Source: Croceimicrobium sp963977415
GTDB taxonomy: Bacteria > Bacteroidota > Bacteroidia > Flavobacteriales > Schleiferiaceae
DNA length: 64,000 nucleotides
Direction of reading: 5' to 3'
Assembly: GCA_963977415.1 (NCBI GenBank)
Contig: CAXBOS010000008.1
Location: 62,001-126,000 of the forward strand
The notes under the pieces were generated by a model. That model was not told the DNA's origin. It saw nothing but the letters and a program-made list of their open reading frames with translations, and searched no databases. How positions within the stretch are numbered: position 1 is the stretch's first letter; the number at the start of each line of letters is the position of its first letter. Both the position numbers and the translations under genes were made by a program. Below, in pieces: positions 62,822 to 64,000 of this stretch.

Positions 62822-63756
62822 AAGTTTTTATAATTGATACGGTTCATCCAAGTCTTTTAGCTGGTCTGCGCCAGATGGGTTTTTCGATTATTGAAGAGTA
62901 TAAAAAATCAAATACCGAGATATCTTGGCCTGAGGTGGATGGTTTGGTTATTCGTAGTCGCTTTCCGGTAGATGCGACTTTATTAGCGCGGGCAACTAAT
63001 TTAAAATTCATCGCTCGCGTAGGGGCAGGTTTGGAAAACATTGACCGAAATTTCTGCGCTTCTAAAGGCATTGAGCTGATAGCCGCTCCTGAGGGAAACC
63101 GCAATGCGGTGGCTGAGCATGCTTTAGGAATGTTACTTTCTATCCTAAATCGCCTGCGTATCGCTGATCGAGAAGTGCGTTCAGGGATATGGCTTAGGGA
63201 GGAAAACCGCGGTTATGAAATTGCAGGTAAAACGGTAGGCATTCTTGGTTTTGGTCAAATGGGCTCTGCTTTCGCAGAAAAGTTAGCCTCCTTCAATTGC
63301 CGCATTCTTAGTTACGATAAGTATAAAAGTGACTATGCTCCTGCAGGAATTGAAGAAGTAGACTTAAAAACCCTTCAGGCGGAAGCCGATATACTAAGCC
63401 TACACATTCCCCAAACGGAGGAAAATATTAAATGGGTAGATGCCAAATTTTTAGCACAGTTCAAAAAACCAATCTACTTAATTAATACGGCGCGCGGCAA
63501 AATAGTAGAAAGTCAGGCCTTAGTCGCTGCTTTAGAATCGGGCGCGGTTTTAGGAGCTTGCTTGGATGTACTGGAGTATGAAAAATCGAGTTTCGAAAAT
63601 ATTTTTCAAGGCGAAAAACCAGCGGCGCTAGACTACTTATTAAAAAGCGATAAGGTCATTCTTAGTCCGCATATCGCGGGTTGGTCTTTTGAGTCGAATG
63701 AAAAAATGGCCCAAGTAATTTTACAAAAACTAAAAGCATGTAATTATGAGCTATAA
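62818..63756 (+). CDS. D-2-hydroxyacid dehydrogenase (SerA-like)
   Basis: A 312-aa NAD-dependent enzyme. The NAD-binding motif is VGILGFGQMGSAFAEKL (GxGxxG); catalytic Arg is in LINTARGKIVES, the Glu in CLDVLEYEKSS, and the His in ILSPHIAGWSFES. It resembles phosphoglycerate dehydrogenase but the substrate is not fixed. The ATG at 62,818 overlaps the preceding stop (ATGA); an upstream start would add basic residues not seen in the family. Confidence 0.88.
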   Translation: MKVFIIDTVHPSLLAGLRQMGFSIIEEYKKSNTEISWPEVDGLVIRSRFPVDATLLARATNLKFIARVGAGLENIDRNFCASKGIELIAAPEGNRNAVAEHALGMLLSILNRLRIADREVRSGIWLREENRGYEIAGKTVGILGFGQMGSAFAEKLASFNCRILSYDKYKSDYAPAGIEEVDLKTLQAEADILSLHIPQTEENIKWVDAKFLAQFKKPIYLINTARGKIVESQALVAALESGAVLGACLDVLEYEKSSFENIFQGEKPAALDYLLKSDKVILSPHIAGWSFESNEKMAQVILQKLKACNYEL

Positions 63757-64000
63757 AGCAGTTTGGGAAAACAAAGCAGAGGGCCAGTTCATCTATGAAG
63801 AAGAAGGCAAGAAGTTAGCCTTTATGGACTTATTACTAACGGACTCGGGAAAATTGGTTATAAAACACACTGAAGTAGATCCGAGCCAAGAAGGTAAGGG
63901 TATCGCGAAGAAATTACTCGAAGAAGTAGCCTCATTCGCTCGGGCAAATAATTATAAAATACTGCCTGTATGTCCCTTTGCTAAGAATGTAATGTACAAG
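63746..64000 (+). CDS. GNAT-type acetyltransferase, YjdJ/NATD1-like (3' end beyond window)
   Basis: The frame is open from ATG 63,746 to the end of the window (85 codons). It begins MSYKAVWENKAEGQFIYEEE, with the strand KLVIKHTEVDPSQEGKGIAK, where EVDPSQEGKGIAKKL is the acetyl-CoA loop of the small YjdJ family. CPFAKNVMYK ends the visible part. It overlaps the dehydrogenase gene by 11 bp. It is cut at the window edge. Confidence 0.8.
   Translation, partial: MSYKAVWENKAEGQFIYEEEGKKLAFMDLLLTDSGKLVIKHTEVDPSQEGKGIAKKLLEEVASFARANNYKILPVCPFAKNVMYK

Noticed and set aside
1..64000. Prophage, insertion sequence, CRISPR array, rRNA or tRNA genes
   Set aside because: No transposase, integrase, phage structural gene, repeat-spacer array or recognisable RNA gene was seen; the YopX-like gene alone is not evidence of a prophage.

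Overview
The window is chromosomal sequence from a member of the Bacteroidota, most likely a marine Flavobacteriales-type bacterium (the genus cannot be fixed from sequence alone). Three things support this. There are type IX secretion (T9SS) substrates with type A and type B C-terminal sorting domains and a PorP/SprF protein. Promoters resemble the Bacteroidota TTTG / TAnnTTTG type. Family choices are typical of the phylum: class II HMG-CoA reductase with a GHMP kinase, short adenylate kinase, and the purH-mreBCD-pbp2-rodA order. Coding density is high, many genes overlap, and several genes start with TTG or GTG. I see no rRNA, tRNA, CRISPR array, insertion sequence or integrase.

Layout. 1-5,417 (minus): the 5' part of a BatA/vWA protein, an alpha/beta hydrolase, two tandem paralogous secreted CFFCG proteins, and an ABC permease/ATPase pair whose permease has His-rich loops (a metal-linked exporter-like operon). 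5,552-8,435: CoA-binding protein, lipoprotein, T9SS trypsin-like protease and a stand-alone receiver. 8,521-15,166 (plus): a five-gene run with a ThiF-nitroreductase fusion (Rv1355c family), a GNAT/FeeM-like protein, a 7TMR-DISM histidine kinase, a receiver-kinase hybrid and a receiver. This is the best candidate for an undescribed small-molecule signalling system. 15,150-16,733: prfC.

17,162-24,013 is a light-response island followed by photolyase (to 25,314). It has a CarH/LitR-type MerR regulator with apparently intact B12-binding motifs, an intergenic region packed with TTGTTTAA half-sites, an ECF sigma factor, crtI, crtB, idi, a eukaryote-like PTPS, folE, a tyrosine-less SDR, a flavin-reductase-fold protein and photolyase. 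All nine genes after the regulator run in one direction with gaps of 14 bp or less, so one light-controlled promoter could drive carotenoid synthesis, a tetrahydropterin branch and DNA repair.

25,311-43,138 is mixed housekeeping: GDP-mannose synthesis, adk-obgE-PAP2-crcB, a PKD-rich T9SS type B protein, mevalonate-pathway genes, small zinc-ribbon and membrane proteins, fhs, an ArsC-like protein, a DUF389 protein, a YopX-like protein, uvrA, a second ECF sigma factor with a 48-aa gene behind it, and a DUF427 protein. 43,157-50,118 (minus) is the elongasome operon headed by purH. 50,223-64,000 holds a MacB-like permease, fRMsr-like GAF protein, dgkA, a T9SS type B protein paired with a PorP/SprF-SPOR fusion, a DinB protein, M3 peptidase, rsmA, mgtE, an outer-membrane protein, a 2-hydroxyacid dehydrogenase and a GNAT gene cut by the window end.
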